Shown: in pieces, positions 58,869 through 59,033 of the stretch
Layout of the letters: every line of letters begins with the position of its first letter
Position numbering within the stretch: the first letter of the stretch is position 1
Assembly: GCF_000337035.1 (NCBI RefSeq)
Contig: NZ_AOJL01000061.1
Span: 6,987 to 66,019 of the forward strand
From: Halorubrum coriense DSM 10284
GTDB lineage: Archaea; Halobacteriota; Halobacteria; Halobacteriales; Haloferacaceae
DNA: 59,033 bases
Direction of reading: 5' to 3'
Made by a program: the position numbers and the translations under genes
Notes under the pieces: model-generated
Told to the model about the DNA's origin: nothing
Seen by the model: only the letters and a program-made list of their open reading frames with translations
Database searches by the model: none

Positions 58869-59033
58869 CTACTGGTGCCGTGTAATCGCTCTTTCAACAG
58901 CAATCTGTAACGGCTCAATCGGCATCCGGTCTCTCGCCTTCACGGGTGAAACCCATTTGTATTCCTCGTGCTCGTGATTGAGTGTTATTTCGGTCTCATC
59001 GGTCTCGCAGTCGTACACGACAGTGAACATCGG
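58869..59033 (-). CDS. NUDIX hydrolase, C-terminal part (cut by window edge)
   Basis: 55 codons run from the window edge to TAG at 58869-58871: PMFTVVYDCETDETEITLNH, EHEEYKWVSPVKARDRMPIE. This is the typical second half of a NUDIX fold (strand, loop, then EH-E-WVSP). The Nudix box itself lies beyond the edge. It hydrolyses nucleoside diphosphate derivatives; the precise substrate cannot be told. Confidence 0.7.
   Translation of the reverse strand, partial: PMFTVVYDCETDETEITLNHEHEEYKWVSPVKARDRMPIEPLQIAVERAITRHQ

Noticed and set aside
1-59033. CRISPR array, tRNA or rRNA genes
   Set aside because: No regularly spaced direct repeats and no tRNA- or rRNA-like sequence found by eye in any part.

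Overview
The window is haloarchaeal DNA (class Halobacteria). The proteins are acidic, the genes are tightly overlapped and often leaderless, and there are Tat lipoproteins with RR-F and AGC lipobox motifs, a Bat-type HTH regulator, a halobacterial transducer, archaeal prepilin-like proteins and haloarchaeal IS families. I cannot name a genus. There are no rRNA, tRNA or CRISPR arrays. The stretch around 37.3-41.8 kb is clearly GC-richer and core-like. The stretches 0-13.5 kb, 24-27 kb, 33-37 kb and 54-59 kb are accessory and full of IS debris.

Layout, left half. 1-320 is the tail of a TnpB element. 317-13074 is a nucleic-acid-processing island: a helix-hairpin-helix protein, a RecQ-like helicase whose C-terminal phosphoribosyltransferase-like domain is cut off by an in-frame stop, an ADP-ribosylglycohydrolase, and a divergent pair of SF1 helicases (NERD-UvrD and a 1176-aa coiled-coil UvrD). 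13.3-13.7 kb holds a broken zinc metallopeptidase. 13.9-19.0 kb is a probable thiamine-salvage locus: TenA_C, TenA_E and an SSF symporter on the minus strand, facing an NRAMP-like transporter and a P-loop protein. A cytosolic GH13 glycosidase follows (19.1-21.1 kb). Small regulators and membrane proteins (21.7-24.0 kb) come next, then an IS1341-type TnpB element with a nonsense mutation.

Layout, right half. 27.7-32.5 kb encodes six pilin-like membrane-anchored proteins. 33.7-36.2 kb is a nest of two TnpB elements, one inside the other. 36.4-37.2 kb is a VapBC toxin-antitoxin pair. 37.3-40.7 kb is an ABC-2 exporter operon with a CARDB-like surface protein. A truncated aminotransferase ends in an IS6 scar. 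42.0-49.4 kb is a very tight operon: Bat-type regulator, sugar-type ABC importer, family III CoA-transferase and a DRE-TIM Claisen-type enzyme. It is bounded on both sides by IS6-family remnants in the same orientation. 50.3-54.0 kb is a binding-lipoprotein/chemotransducer pair. 55.1-56.9 kb is a complete IS200/IS605 element (tnpA plus tnpB), followed by a membrane-tethered Mrr-type nuclease and, at the edge, the end of a NUDIX hydrolase.

Two loci look most like undescribed systems. One is the HhH / RecQ-PRT / ADP-ribosylglycohydrolase / helicase island, a candidate defence or repair module with shared HhH modules in two neighbouring proteins. The other is the importer / CoA-transferase / Claisen-enzyme operon, a candidate pathway for uptake and retro-Claisen (or Claisen) conversion of an organic acid. 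A window-wide theme is decay: several genes carry stops that best fit single transitions in Trp codons, and many solo IS ends are present.
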